Shown piece by piece: positions 17,222 to 25,093 of a stretch of DNA of 64,000 nucleotides. The stretch is taken from assembly GCA_027451525.1 (NCBI GenBank), contig DAIDJF010000005.1:1-64000 (forward strand), read 5' to 3'. The position numbers and the translations under genes were made by a program. The notes beneath the pieces were generated by a model. That model was given only the letters and a program-made list of their open reading frames with translations, was not told where the DNA came from and did no database searches. The stretch comes from Ktedonobacterales bacterium. Lineage in GTDB: Bacteria; Chloroflexota; Ktedonobacteria; Ktedonobacterales; Ktedonobacteraceae. Within the stretch, counting starts at the first letter, position 1. Each line of letters begins with the position of its first letter.

Positions 17222-18175
17222 CTAGATTGTTTCCAGACAGGTGCGTAGTTGTTCGCCCATGCTGTAAATCTGATCACTGCGACAGGTAATGTGCGTACCT
17301 GAGACGATGTGCGTTTCCACCTCGGCATCTTTGCCTTGTGCCCAGTCGTTCCACCATGCGCGACGGAATGTTTCGACTTCGTCCCAAAATAGTGTCACTT
17401 TGCCTGGATAGAAGGCTGGTTCATAGGTGGCGGTTGCCCAGGTGAACATGCCCGGATAATCCAGGTGGAGCGGGTCGGCAGGCGGGAAGACACGGGCCAG
17501 GCGTGGGTCTACCCCCTTGAGAAATTCAAAATCCTCTACTTTCTGCTTGCGCGAAAGCTGAAGATGCTTGTACCAGTGGCGAATGTAGAGAAATGCCTGT
17601 AGTTTCCGTGCTTCGCTCCAGCGCAGAAACGTACCCAACGTATCTAACCTGTGGCGGAATGAGCCGAGGCGTGCGGGAATCGAGTCCATCAATACGAGCA
17701 GATCAACGCGCTGTCCCCCGGCGTGTAATTGGCGTGCCATCTCATACGCGATCAACCCGCCATTGCAGAAACCTCCTAAAAGATAAGGCCCATCAGGTTG
17801 CACTGCGCGCATGATCTTAATATGGGCCGCCGCCATCTCTTCCGTAGAAGGCAGAATGCGTAAATCGTCCAGTTTATACGGTTCGAGTGCATAAAATGGT
17901 TGATCAGTACCCAGGTTACTTGCAAGCGGATAGCAGAAGAAAGCGTTGTTTGTCCAGTCGCCGTGCAGGAAGAAGAACGGGCGTACGCCCACCTTGCCAG
18001 CCTGCACAACCTTAAGTGGAACTCGTGGGTCTACAGGCAAGACAGGCGGAAGCGGCGTGATGGGATCACGCCGCATGATGCTACTAGCCGTCGTGCTCGC
18101 CTGCGAACGGTCGCCGCGCAGATATTTCTCCAGTAATGCGCGTTTTGCCTCAGACAATTCTGGCATGTCTGGCAT
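17222..18175 (-). CDS. Thioesterase with Cys nucleophile, partner of the A-T protein and P450
   Basis: Alpha/beta-hydrolase thioesterase of 317 residues, of the type linked to nonribosomal peptide synthetases. The first 45 residues (LSEAKRALLEKYLRG) resemble an NRPS linker. The hydrolase core has the oxyanion-side FFFLHGD, the nucleophile elbow GFCNGG with Cys137 in place of the usual Ser, a possible acid Asp in LLVLMD and a C-terminal His in SGTHIT. It is predicted to release the modified aminoacyl group from the carrier protein. It is the last gene of a minus-strand set with the P450 (62-base gap) and the A-T protein. GGGG lies seven bases before the ATG. Confidence 0.85.
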   Translation of the reverse strand: MPDMPELSEAKRALLEKYLRGDRSQASTTASSIMRRDPITPLPPVLPVDPRVPLKVVQAGKVGVRPFFFLHGDWTNNAFFCYPLASNLGTDQPFYALEPYKLDDLRILPSTEEMAAAHIKIMRAVQPDGPYLLGGFCNGGLIAYEMARQLHAGGQRVDLLVLMDSIPARLGSFRHRLDTLGTFLRWSEARKLQAFLYIRHWYKHLQLSRKQKVEDFEFLKGVDPRLARVFPPADPLHLDYPGMFTWATATYEPAFYPGKVTLFWDEVETFRRAWWNDWAQGKDAEVETHIVSGTHITCRSDQIYSMGEQLRTCLETI

Positions 18176-18237
18176 GAGATTACCCCCCCTGATAGATGGT
18201 CATGCGACCTTTTCGCTGTTATTGATCAAATTAAACG

Positions 18238-19476
18238 CTAAAACGAGACGGACAAGGCATTCAAACCGCGCAAGCCAAGATTTTCACGCCATGTGATTGG
18301 TCCTGGCTCTAAACGCAGATTGGGCATAGCGCGCAGGAGCGTTTCAAACACAATCTGCCCTTCGATGCGAGCCAGAGGTGCGCCAAAGCAGAAATGACTG
18401 GCCCAGGCAAAGGCGACATGGCGATTATCTTTCCGTCCCAGGTCCAGGAGGTCAGGGTCTGGGAAACGTAGCGGGTCACGGTTAGCAGCTCCCATCACGA
18501 CAATTACCGCCTGCCCCTTACGGATCTGCTTGCCGCCAATCGTCACATCTTCAGGCGCGATACGTGCGGTATGCTGGGATGGACTCTCGTAGCGCAGCAG
18601 TTCCTCGACGGCGGATGGAACGAGCGAATAATCGGAGCGCAGACGTTCAAGTTGGTCGGGATGGCGCAAGAGTGTCAGCAGACCATTGCCAATCAGGTTG
18701 GTGGTGGTTTCTTGTCCGCCGACCATCACGATGATGCTATTGGTCACAATCTCTTCTTCGGTCAGGCGGTCGCCATCAATTTCGGCCTCGATGAGGGCAC
18801 TGATCAAATCGTCGCGTGGGTGCAGGCGATGATCGCGCACGACTTCGAGGAAGTAGGCGTACATGGCGTCGAGACTCTTGATGACCTGGGCCGCGTTATC
18901 GGGATTATGTTGGAAGTTACCGAGAATCTGCGCGAAATCGGTAGACCAGGTCGTCAACTGTTGCCAGTCGGAACTGGGTACGCCGATCAGTTCTGCTGTC
19001 ACGATAGCGGGTAATGGGCGTGCCAGATCTGCCAAAACCTCCATGTGTCCCTTATCCAGGATCGCTTGCACGAGTGTATTGGTGATATCCTGGATGTGTG
19101 AGCGCAAACGTTCGACGCGGCGGGGTGTGAAGGCTTGTGAGGCCAGGCCGCGAATGCGCGTGTGCGCGGGCGGGTCAAGGAAGAGCATCTGATGAATCAT
19201 TACCTCTGCCAGCGGTTTGAGGGCCGAGAGACCTAGCGACTCCAGTTGCGCGGGTGTAAAGGTGCGGTCTGCCGAGAAATGCTGAAAGACCCAGATGACG
19301 TACTCATAGCGCGTAATGACCCATGTATGTAAAAATGGGTCCCAATGCACAGGATCCTCTTCAAGTAGGCGGTGATAGAGCGGATAGGGATTTGCCAGCA
19401 CCTCTGGCTCGAGCAGATGGTACAGGCTGAGCGATGTATCTTGCTGTTTCTGGTGTGTACGTGTCCTGGACTGCAT
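18238..19476 (-). CDS. Cytochrome P450, probable hydroxylase of carrier-bound amino acid
   Basis: Bacterial class I-type P450 of 412 residues with no membrane anchor. I-helix GGQETT (253-258), ExxR motif (Glu292, Arg295) and heme loop FAWASHFCFG with ligand Cys363. The loop has Ala359 where the consensus FGxGxHxC has Gly, a tolerated but uncommon change. It lacks its own redox partner, so ferredoxin and reductase must come from elsewhere. It lies 30 bases after the NRPS A-T gene and 62 before the thioesterase, so it most likely oxidises the aminoacyl-carrier thioester, as NovI and NikQ do in other clusters; the reaction is inferred from context. Confidence 0.9.
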   Translation of the reverse strand: MQSRTRTHQKQQDTSLSLYHLLEPEVLANPYPLYHRLLEEDPVHWDPFLHTWVITRYEYVIWVFQHFSADRTFTPAQLESLGLSALKPLAEVMIHQMLFLDPPAHTRIRGLASQAFTPRRVERLRSHIQDITNTLVQAILDKGHMEVLADLARPLPAIVTAELIGVPSSDWQQLTTWSTDFAQILGNFQHNPDNAAQVIKSLDAMYAYFLEVVRDHRLHPRDDLISALIEAEIDGDRLTEEEIVTNSIIVMVGGQETTTNLIGNGLLTLLRHPDQLERLRSDYSLVPSAVEELLRYESPSQHTARIAPEDVTIGGKQIRKGQAVIVVMGAANRDPLRFPDPDLLDLGRKDNRHVAFAWASHFCFGAPLARIEGQIVFETLLRAMPNLRLEPGPITWRENLGLRGLNALSVSF

Positions 19477-19506
19477 TTTCTCATCCTTTCCAGGTAACTA
19501 GTGTCC

Positions 19507-21468
19507 TTATGCTTGCCCGGCGACGAGCATTTCAAGCCAGCGTTGGGCGTCCTCGTCACTCAAAGCCGCCACTTTTTCCACGATATGCGCCTCAATCAAC
19601 TCAGCCAGTGAACGAATGGTTGGGGAGTCGAATAGTGAGCGCAGTGTTAATTTTATCTCAAAAATTTCAGAGATGCGCGCGATGATCTGTGTTCCTAAGA
19701 GCGAGTGACCGCCGAGCATAAAGAAATTCTCGTCAATGCCGATGGATTGAATAGCCAGCAGCTCGGCAATGATAGTGGCAAGTCGTTGCTGCACGGGTGT
19801 TTCTGGAGCGGTGATCTCGTTATCACGCAGAATATTTGTTTCGTCTGGTGGTGGGAGTGCTGCGCGGTCTATCTTGCCATGCGCGGTCAATGGAAGTGTT
19901 GGGAGCATCACGAACAGTGCTGGAACCATATAGTCGGGCAGGTAGGTCAGCAGGAGTTGTTGTAGCATCGTCACTGTCAGTGGTTCGCCCTCCACGGGTA
20001 CGATATAGGCGGCGAGGTACTTGTCGCCCGGCGTGTCCTCACGAGCAATGACAATGCTGGAAGAAATTGCCGGATGGGTGTTCAGCACGGAGGCAATCTC
20101 GTTTGGCTCAATGCGATAGCCACGTAGTTTAATCTGATGGTCTATGCGCCCCAGGAAGGCGATTTGTCCATCAGGCAAGATGCGCGCCAGATCGCCCGTG
20201 CGATACATTTTTGCCTCTGGCCGGTCACTAAAAGGGTCGTGGACAAATTTTTCCGCTGTGAGGTCGGGGCGATTGAGGTAGCCACGCGCCAATCCCGCGC
20301 CCGCGATACAGAGTTCTCCCGCGACGCCAGTTGGAAGCGGCTGCAATTGTTCGTCCAGAATGTAGACCTGAACATTATCAATCGGCCAGCCAAGCGTAGG
20401 TGGCTCCTGCGCATCTGGCATTGGTGGCACGATACCAGAAGTCGTGACGACTGTGTTCTCAGTTGGGCCGTAGTTGTTGACAAACGCAAAGGGCAGATCA
20501 GATGGTGGGTAGCTATGCAGGGCATCCGCCCCCGTCAACAGGAAACGTAGCGCGGTCTGCTCAGGCCAGGGCAACGCAATTACACCCTCGGCCAGCGCGG
20601 TAGGTAAAAAGCTCACGGTGATCGCATTGTTGACCAGCCAGTCGCGCAAGAGCGGAGCCGAAATGCGTGTCTCCTCGTCCGGCAGGTAGAGCGATGCGCC
20701 ACAGGTCAGATAGGGCCATAACTCCCAACCGGTCGCGTCAAAAGCTGGACTTGCCACCTGCGTCGCGCGGTCGGCGGCGGTGATCTGGAAGGCGCGTTGG
20801 TGCCAGTCAATCAGGTTGAGCAGATTGCACTGTTCAATCAATACACCTTTGGGACGACCTGTTGAACCAGAGGTGTAGATGACATAGGCGAGATCATGCA
20901 GCGTGCTCTGCGTTAGTGGTTCTGGTGTCGGCTCTTGAGCGAGCGCGCGCGCATCTCTATCGAGGCAGATAATGGGTACATTGAGAGGCGTAAAGCGCGG
21001 AAGTTGTGGCGATTGTGTAATCAGGGCCGCAACCTGCGCATTATTGAGAATGTATGAGAGCCGTTCTTCAGGATAGAGTGGGTCCAATGGGAGGTAAGCC
21101 CCTCCCGCTTTAAGGATACCTAACAGAGCTACCACCATGTCAATCGAACGTTCGATACAGAGTCCAACCACGACATCAGGGCCAACACCCTGCCTTTGCA
21201 GCATGTGGGCCACTTGATTCGCACGGCGGTTCAAGTCTTGATAGGTAATCTGCTGTTTACCCATTACGACCGCTAGCGCGGTGGGAGTCAGGATTGCCTG
21301 TCGTGCGATCCGTTGCTGTACAAGAAGTGGAGAGCCGTCATTCTGCATGCTCCCCAAACCCTCTTTCCCTATATGAAACTGTACGGCTTTATCTTGTGTC
21401 GATATTTCTGTTTCGGTACGAGTAGTGTTTGCCATAGTGCGTTCCGAACTAGTAGTGTCAAGACTCAT
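19507..21468 (-). CDS. Free-standing NRPS adenylation-carrier (A-T) didomain protein
   Basis: The product has 653 residues and no condensation domain. The adenylation domain (about 50-535) has YVIYTSGSTGRPKG (195-208), FDATGWEL (243-250), NNYGPTENT (331-339), GELCIAGAGLARGYL, YRTGDLARILPDG, IKLRGYRIEPNE and catalytic Lys532 in AHGKIDR. The carrier domain (about 555-635) has LGGHSL with phosphopantetheine Ser589. Binding-pocket residues read about D-A-W-(S/F)-L-G-N-V-V, close to a known leucine code. Start 21468 (MSLDTTSS) is chosen over a longer frame because GGAGG lies ten bases upstream. It heads the operon with the P450 and thioesterase, suggesting it loads one amino acid for oxidation. 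No MbtH-like gene is nearby. Confidence 0.92.
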   Translation of the reverse strand: MSLDTTSSERTMANTTRTETEISTQDKAVQFHIGKEGLGSMQNDGSPLLVQQRIARQAILTPTALAVVMGKQQITYQDLNRRANQVAHMLQRQGVGPDVVVGLCIERSIDMVVALLGILKAGGAYLPLDPLYPEERLSYILNNAQVAALITQSPQLPRFTPLNVPIICLDRDARALAQEPTPEPLTQSTLHDLAYVIYTSGSTGRPKGVLIEQCNLLNLIDWHQRAFQITAADRATQVASPAFDATGWELWPYLTCGASLYLPDEETRISAPLLRDWLVNNAITVSFLPTALAEGVIALPWPEQTALRFLLTGADALHSYPPSDLPFAFVNNYGPTENTVVTTSGIVPPMPDAQEPPTLGWPIDNVQVYILDEQLQPLPTGVAGELCIAGAGLARGYLNRPDLTAEKFVHDPFSDRPEAKMYRTGDLARILPDGQIAFLGRIDHQIKLRGYRIEPNEIASVLNTHPAISSSIVIAREDTPGDKYLAAYIVPVEGEPLTVTMLQQLLLTYLPDYMVPALFVMLPTLPLTAHGKIDRAALPPPDETNILRDNEITAPETPVQQRLATIIAELLAIQSIGIDENFFMLGGHSLLGTQIIARISEIFEIKLTLRSLFDSPTIRSLAELIEAHIVEKVAALSDEDAQRWLEMLVAGQA

Positions 21469-21715
21469 TGTAGTTGTTCCTCCGCCTAGATCGGGAGTTT
21501 CCTCACGAGGTGCGATCCGTTTTGCAAGGGCTGATTGTAATGTGTTGAAAATCGATTGATGTTGGAGGCATGACCTCCCTAGAAAGATGTGTGTAGACGA
21601 ATACGAAACGCATAACACGTAAAAATACGCAAGAGATATGTGCTTTCTACGACAGCAGCGTCGCAAATGGGGTTGAGGATATATCATTCCCTCATTATAT
21701 ATATCTCAATTTTCT

Positions 21716-21773
21716 GTAAAGATTTTGTAAAATCTTTACTCTAAGATGATGTTTTTTTAATGCATCACCTTAG
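21716..21773. promoter_or_regulatory. Two adjacent inverted repeats upstream of the NRPS operon
   Basis: A 24-base palindrome (21716-21739) has perfect arms GTAAAGATTTT/AAAATCTTTAC around GT. Immediately next to it CTAAGATGATG (21741-21751) pairs with CATCACCTTAG (21763-21773), 10 of 11 bases. They lie about 250 bases upstream of the A-T gene, in the 824-base AT-rich gap (21469-22292) between two divergent operons. They are good operator candidates for a dimeric regulator. No gene is supported in that gap. Confidence 0.5.
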
Positions 21774-22148
21774 ATTTTGCTTAATCGTTCCCCCTATTTG
21801 AAAATATACAATAGTAAATACAAAAAAGTCAATCTTCTTTCTGCGATCTTGTGAGAAGATATTGTGTGTTCTTCCAATAGCAGGATGCGCTAACATTTTT
21901 GACAATTTAGTATTTTATAAATGAATAATAAGCCGCTATGAAGCAAGGAAAATCATAGATAGAGATATTGACTTTGCTCGCTATACCATGTTATCTTAAT
22001 TTAGGGGGCGTTATTGATGAACAAAATATGTAACATGCTCTAAGTTCATCAATTCGGTAATAGATATACTTGTACAATATTACTTCGTATTCGTGGATCT
22101 GATTACATAAGGGACACTCAAACATCGTCTAACAATCATCGTCAAAAT

Positions 22149-22195
22149 ATACGCAGCAAAAGATAACCACCAGGGAAAGTCATTTTGCTGCGTAT
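22149..22195. promoter_or_regulatory. Perfect 13-base inverted repeat upstream of the polysaccharide locus
   Basis: ATACGCAGCAAAA (22149-22161) is exactly complementary to TTTTGCTGCGTAT (22183-22195), with a 21-base loop. It lies about 100 bases before the first glycosyltransferase. There is no T-run after the stem, so an operator or leader hairpin is more likely than a terminator. Confidence 0.5.
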
Positions 22196-22292
22196 GATGT
22201 CTATATATAGACGAATTAATTATAAGTAGAAGGCGCGTTATCTCTCTGTTTAGTGCAAGTGAGAGAGACTGGCGCGTAAACGGTGAATAATC

Positions 22293-23072
22293 ATGGAAAA
22301 AGAACCGTCAAACCCTCGGATCAGTGTGGTGATACCAACACGTAATGAGGCCGAGAACCTTCGCCATGTTCTACCCCGTATTCCCGCCCATATTGATGAG
22401 ATCATCATAGTTGATGGGCATTCAATAGATGAAACAGTTGCAGTTGCGCGTCAGTTGCGTCCCGATGTCCAGATTATTCAACAGGTTGCCTATGGCAAAG
22501 GGGATGCGTTGCGCCTGGGTTTCTCTGCCTGTACAGGCGATATCATAGTAATGCTGGATGCCGACGGCTCGACTGCGCCGGAGGAGATTGATCGCTTCGT
22601 GGAAGTTTTGAGCCAGGGATGTGATTTCGCGAAAGGTTCGCGCTTCCTGACAGGCGGTGGAAGTGACGATATTACATGGTTACGGCGTTTCGGCAATTAT
22701 GCCTTACGCACCCTCGTCAACATCTTATTTGGAACACGCTTTAGCGACCTCTGTTATGGTTACAATGCCTTTTGGAAGCGTTGTTTGCCCTACATGGAGA
22801 TTGATTGTAATGGTTTTGAAATAGAGACACTGATCAGCCTGCGCGTTCACAAGGCGCGTCTGCGCATCGGCGAAGTTCCTAGTTTTGAACATCAACGTAT
22901 TTATGGGCAGAGCAACCTGCGTACGTTCCGCGATGGCTGGCGAGTGCTCAAAACCATTATGAACGAGCGGTTTACGCCTTCTATCAGCATCAAAAAGGTT
23001 ACAGGCGCGTCGTTGTCAACTGAGGAGGTATCCACGCTTATACAGTTGGATACTGATCAGGTTTCTTTATAG
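22293..23072 (+). CDS. GT2 glycosyltransferase (dolichyl-phosphate mannosyltransferase-like)
   Basis: The product has 259 residues. GT-A fold enzyme: nucleotide-binding ISVVIPTRNEAENL, DEIIIVDGHSIDET, and metal-binding DxD in VMLDADGST (near 85-93). The middle (FAKGSRFLTGG, LCYGYNAFW) matches DPM1-like transferases that move a sugar to a polyprenyl-phosphate carrier. There are no C-terminal membrane segments. GGTGA lies six bases before the ATG. It is the first gene of the plus-strand polysaccharide locus running to about 33035; a GTG start for the next gene follows its stop directly. The sugar donor cannot be told from sequence. Confidence 0.88.
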   Translation: MEKEPSNPRISVVIPTRNEAENLRHVLPRIPAHIDEIIIVDGHSIDETVAVARQLRPDVQIIQQVAYGKGDALRLGFSACTGDIIVMLDADGSTAPEEIDRFVEVLSQGCDFAKGSRFLTGGGSDDITWLRRFGNYALRTLVNILFGTRFSDLCYGYNAFWKRCLPYMEIDCNGFEIETLISLRVHKARLRIGEVPSFEHQRIYGQSNLRTFRDGWRVLKTIMNERFTPSISIKKVTGASLSTEEVSTLIQLDTDQVSL

Positions 23073-23100
23073 GGTGCATCAGCAAGAATTGGGGCAGGAT

Positions 23101-24132
23101 GTGGTAACAACTCAAGTATCAGTGATTATCTGTGCCTATACCATGCAGCGTTGGGATGATCTGCTGGTAACTCTGACCGCCCTGCAAGGGCAGAGCATGC
23201 AGCCGGGTGAAGTAATCGTCGTCATAGACCATAATCGCGACCTCTATATGTGCCTGTGTGACTATATGCGCGAGCATAGCGACGAGTGGACTTACCCATT
23301 GTTTGTGCTAGAGAATGATGGCGCGGCTGGTTTATCGGGAGCGCGTAATTGCGGTATTACAGCGGCGCGTTTCCCATTGTTGGCCTTTCTCGATGATGAC
23401 ACGATAGCCGAGGCTGACTGGTTAGAGCAGCTCTGTTCGTGTTTTGCAGATCCTAACGTCGTGGTCTGTGGTGGGGCGGTGTTGCCCGCGTGGGCAGGTC
23501 CGGCACCACGTTGGTTCCCGGAGGAGTTCTTCTGGGTCGTTGGTTGTACGTATCGCGGTTTGCCAGAGCAGCGTGCGGTGGTGCGCAATCCCATTGGGGC
23601 GAATATGGCCTTTCGCCGCGAAGTGTTTAGTCGCGTGGGGCAGTTCCGTGAGGATATCGGGCGTATTGGCACGCTCCCGATTGGTTGTGAAGAGACTGAG
23701 TTATGTATCCGTGTGCATCAGTGTTGGCCCACGCGCCTTATCCTCTACCAACCGACAGCGCGCGTTGCGCACCATGTGCCGGGCACACGTGCGAACTGGC
23801 GTTACTTCTATCGTCGCTGTTACGCGGAGGGGCTTTCAAAAGCCGCAATTAGCCGTTTTGTGGGGGCGCAGGAGAGTCTGGCTTCAGAGCGTGCCTACAC
23901 ATTGCGTACCCTGCCCCGTGGCGTACTGCGCGGTGTGCGGGATGCTCTCTTGCGTGCAGAGCCAGACGGTCTGGGGCGTTCTGCTGCCATTGTGAGTGGA
24001 TTGGGGGCAACGGCAGCAGGATATCTTATTGGTTCACTTTTTGCGCGCTTCTCAACATGGCGGGAAATGAGAGGTTCTAAAGATAATGCCGTATCGCTAC
24101 GCTCAAGCAATACCTATTCTGATGTATCATAG
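23101..24132 (+). CDS. GT2 glycosyltransferase
   Basis: GT-A fold transferase of about 343 residues: VSVIICAYTMQRWDDLL, the GLSGARNCGI turn and DxD-like FLDDDTIAE, then an acceptor region with NPIGANMAFRREVF, GCEETELCIRV and ARVAHHVPGTR. The C-terminal part has a weakly hydrophobic segment (AIVSGLGATAAGYLIGSLF) that could contact the membrane. The start is uncertain: GTG 23101 has GGGG six bases upstream, while GTG 23074 would add nine residues but abuts the previous stop with no clear binding site. Its end overlaps the deacetylase gene by 47 bases, implying coupled translation. Confidence 0.85.
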   Translation: MVTTQVSVIICAYTMQRWDDLLVTLTALQGQSMQPGEVIVVIDHNRDLYMCLCDYMREHSDEWTYPLFVLENDGAAGLSGARNCGITAARFPLLAFLDDDTIAEADWLEQLCSCFADPNVVVCGGAVLPAWAGPAPRWFPEEFFWVVGCTYRGLPEQRAVVRNPIGANMAFRREVFSRVGQFREDIGRIGTLPIGCEETELCIRVHQCWPTRLILYQPTARVAHHVPGTRANWRYFYRRCYAEGLSKAAISRFVGAQESLASERAYTLRTLPRGVLRGVRDALLRAEPDGLGRSAAIVSGLGATAAGYLIGSLFARFSTWREMRGSKDNAVSLRSSNTYSDVS

Positions 24133-24970
24133 CATCTCGCATCAGGCAACGGCGCGGTTTGCACCTTTCGTCGTTACGCCGGAAGCTTTTGAGGAGCAGA
24201 TGCGCTTTGTCCATCAACAAGGGTATCATGCACTGACTGTGACACAATTCGCACGTCTGCGGCGTGAGGGGCAACCATTACCAGCGCGTTCCATCATTAT
24301 TACCTTTGATGATGGCTTTGCTGACTTTCTAACCGTGGCCCTTCCAGTCTTGCAACGCTATGATCTGGTCGCGACGCTCTACGTGCCTACCGCTTTTGTT
24401 GGAGCCACAAGTCGCTGGATGGATAGCCAGGGTGAGGGAACACGCCCGCTTCTCACCTGGGAGCAGTTGCGTCTCCTGCCCACGCATGGCATTGAGTGCG
24501 GTGCCCATAGCCACACGCATCCGCAACTGGACCTTTTGTCGCTGGAGCAGGCAACGCACGAGATTGTAAGCAGCAAGCATCTTTTGGAGGAACAGCTCGG
24601 TATACCTGTGACAAGTTTCGCGTATCCGCATGGCTACTCTACACGGGCCATCCAGCGTGTTGTTCGGCAAGCAGGCTATACATCTGCTTGTGCTGTTGGG
24701 TATGAGATGGCGAACATCAATGACGATGTATTTGCATTGCCGCGTCTGCGTATGGGGCAGGATATTGATCTGGCGGCTTTGCGCACATTGCTTGCGCTTC
24801 CGTGTCCGCCGCCTCTACTCAAACTTTATAAACAGATGCGTGTCCCACTCTGGCGTCTGTTACGCCGCTATCGCCAACATTCATCATCACACAAGGGCGG
24901 TGGTGAGGCGATAGTTCAGAGCGCGCAGACAGATCGGGAGCGCGCATCGCATCCGTCGCACTCACCTTGA
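24086..24970 (+). CDS. Polysaccharide deacetylase (NodB-like, CE4)
   Basis: The product has 294 residues. NodB homology domain with ILMYHSIS, the metal/catalytic TFDDGFAD motif (near residue 75) and the metal-binding His pair in HSHTHPQL (near 150), then SFAYPHGYSTRAI. These enzymes remove N- or O-acetyl groups from sugars in polymers such as chitin, poly-GlcNAc or lipid-linked glycans. It has no obvious signal peptide, so it may act on an intermediate inside the cell. The C-terminus (about 250-294) is basic and Ser/His-rich. It overlaps the upstream GT2 gene by 47 bases. Confidence 0.9.
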   Translation: MPYRYAQAIPILMYHSISHQATARFAPFVVTPEAFEEQMRFVHQQGYHALTVTQFARLRREGQPLPARSIIITFDDGFADFLTVALPVLQRYDLVATLYVPTAFVGATSRWMDSQGEGTRPLLTWEQLRLLPTHGIECGAHSHTHPQLDLLSLEQATHEIVSSKHLLEEQLGIPVTSFAYPHGYSTRAIQRVVRQAGYTSACAVGYEMANINDDVFALPRLRMGQDIDLAALRTLLALPCPPPLLKLYKQMRVPLWRLLRRYRQHSSSHKGGGEAIVQSAQTDRERASHPSHSP

Positions 24971-25093
24971 GTGCAGCTATGTTGTAGGAGAGACCTCTAC
25001 TTGTAGGATTGTTGTTTTATTGTTTTGCATTTCTTTTCTAGAGCTTTTATTGCTCATATTGCCTATACTGCAAATAGAAGGATGGTAACACCC

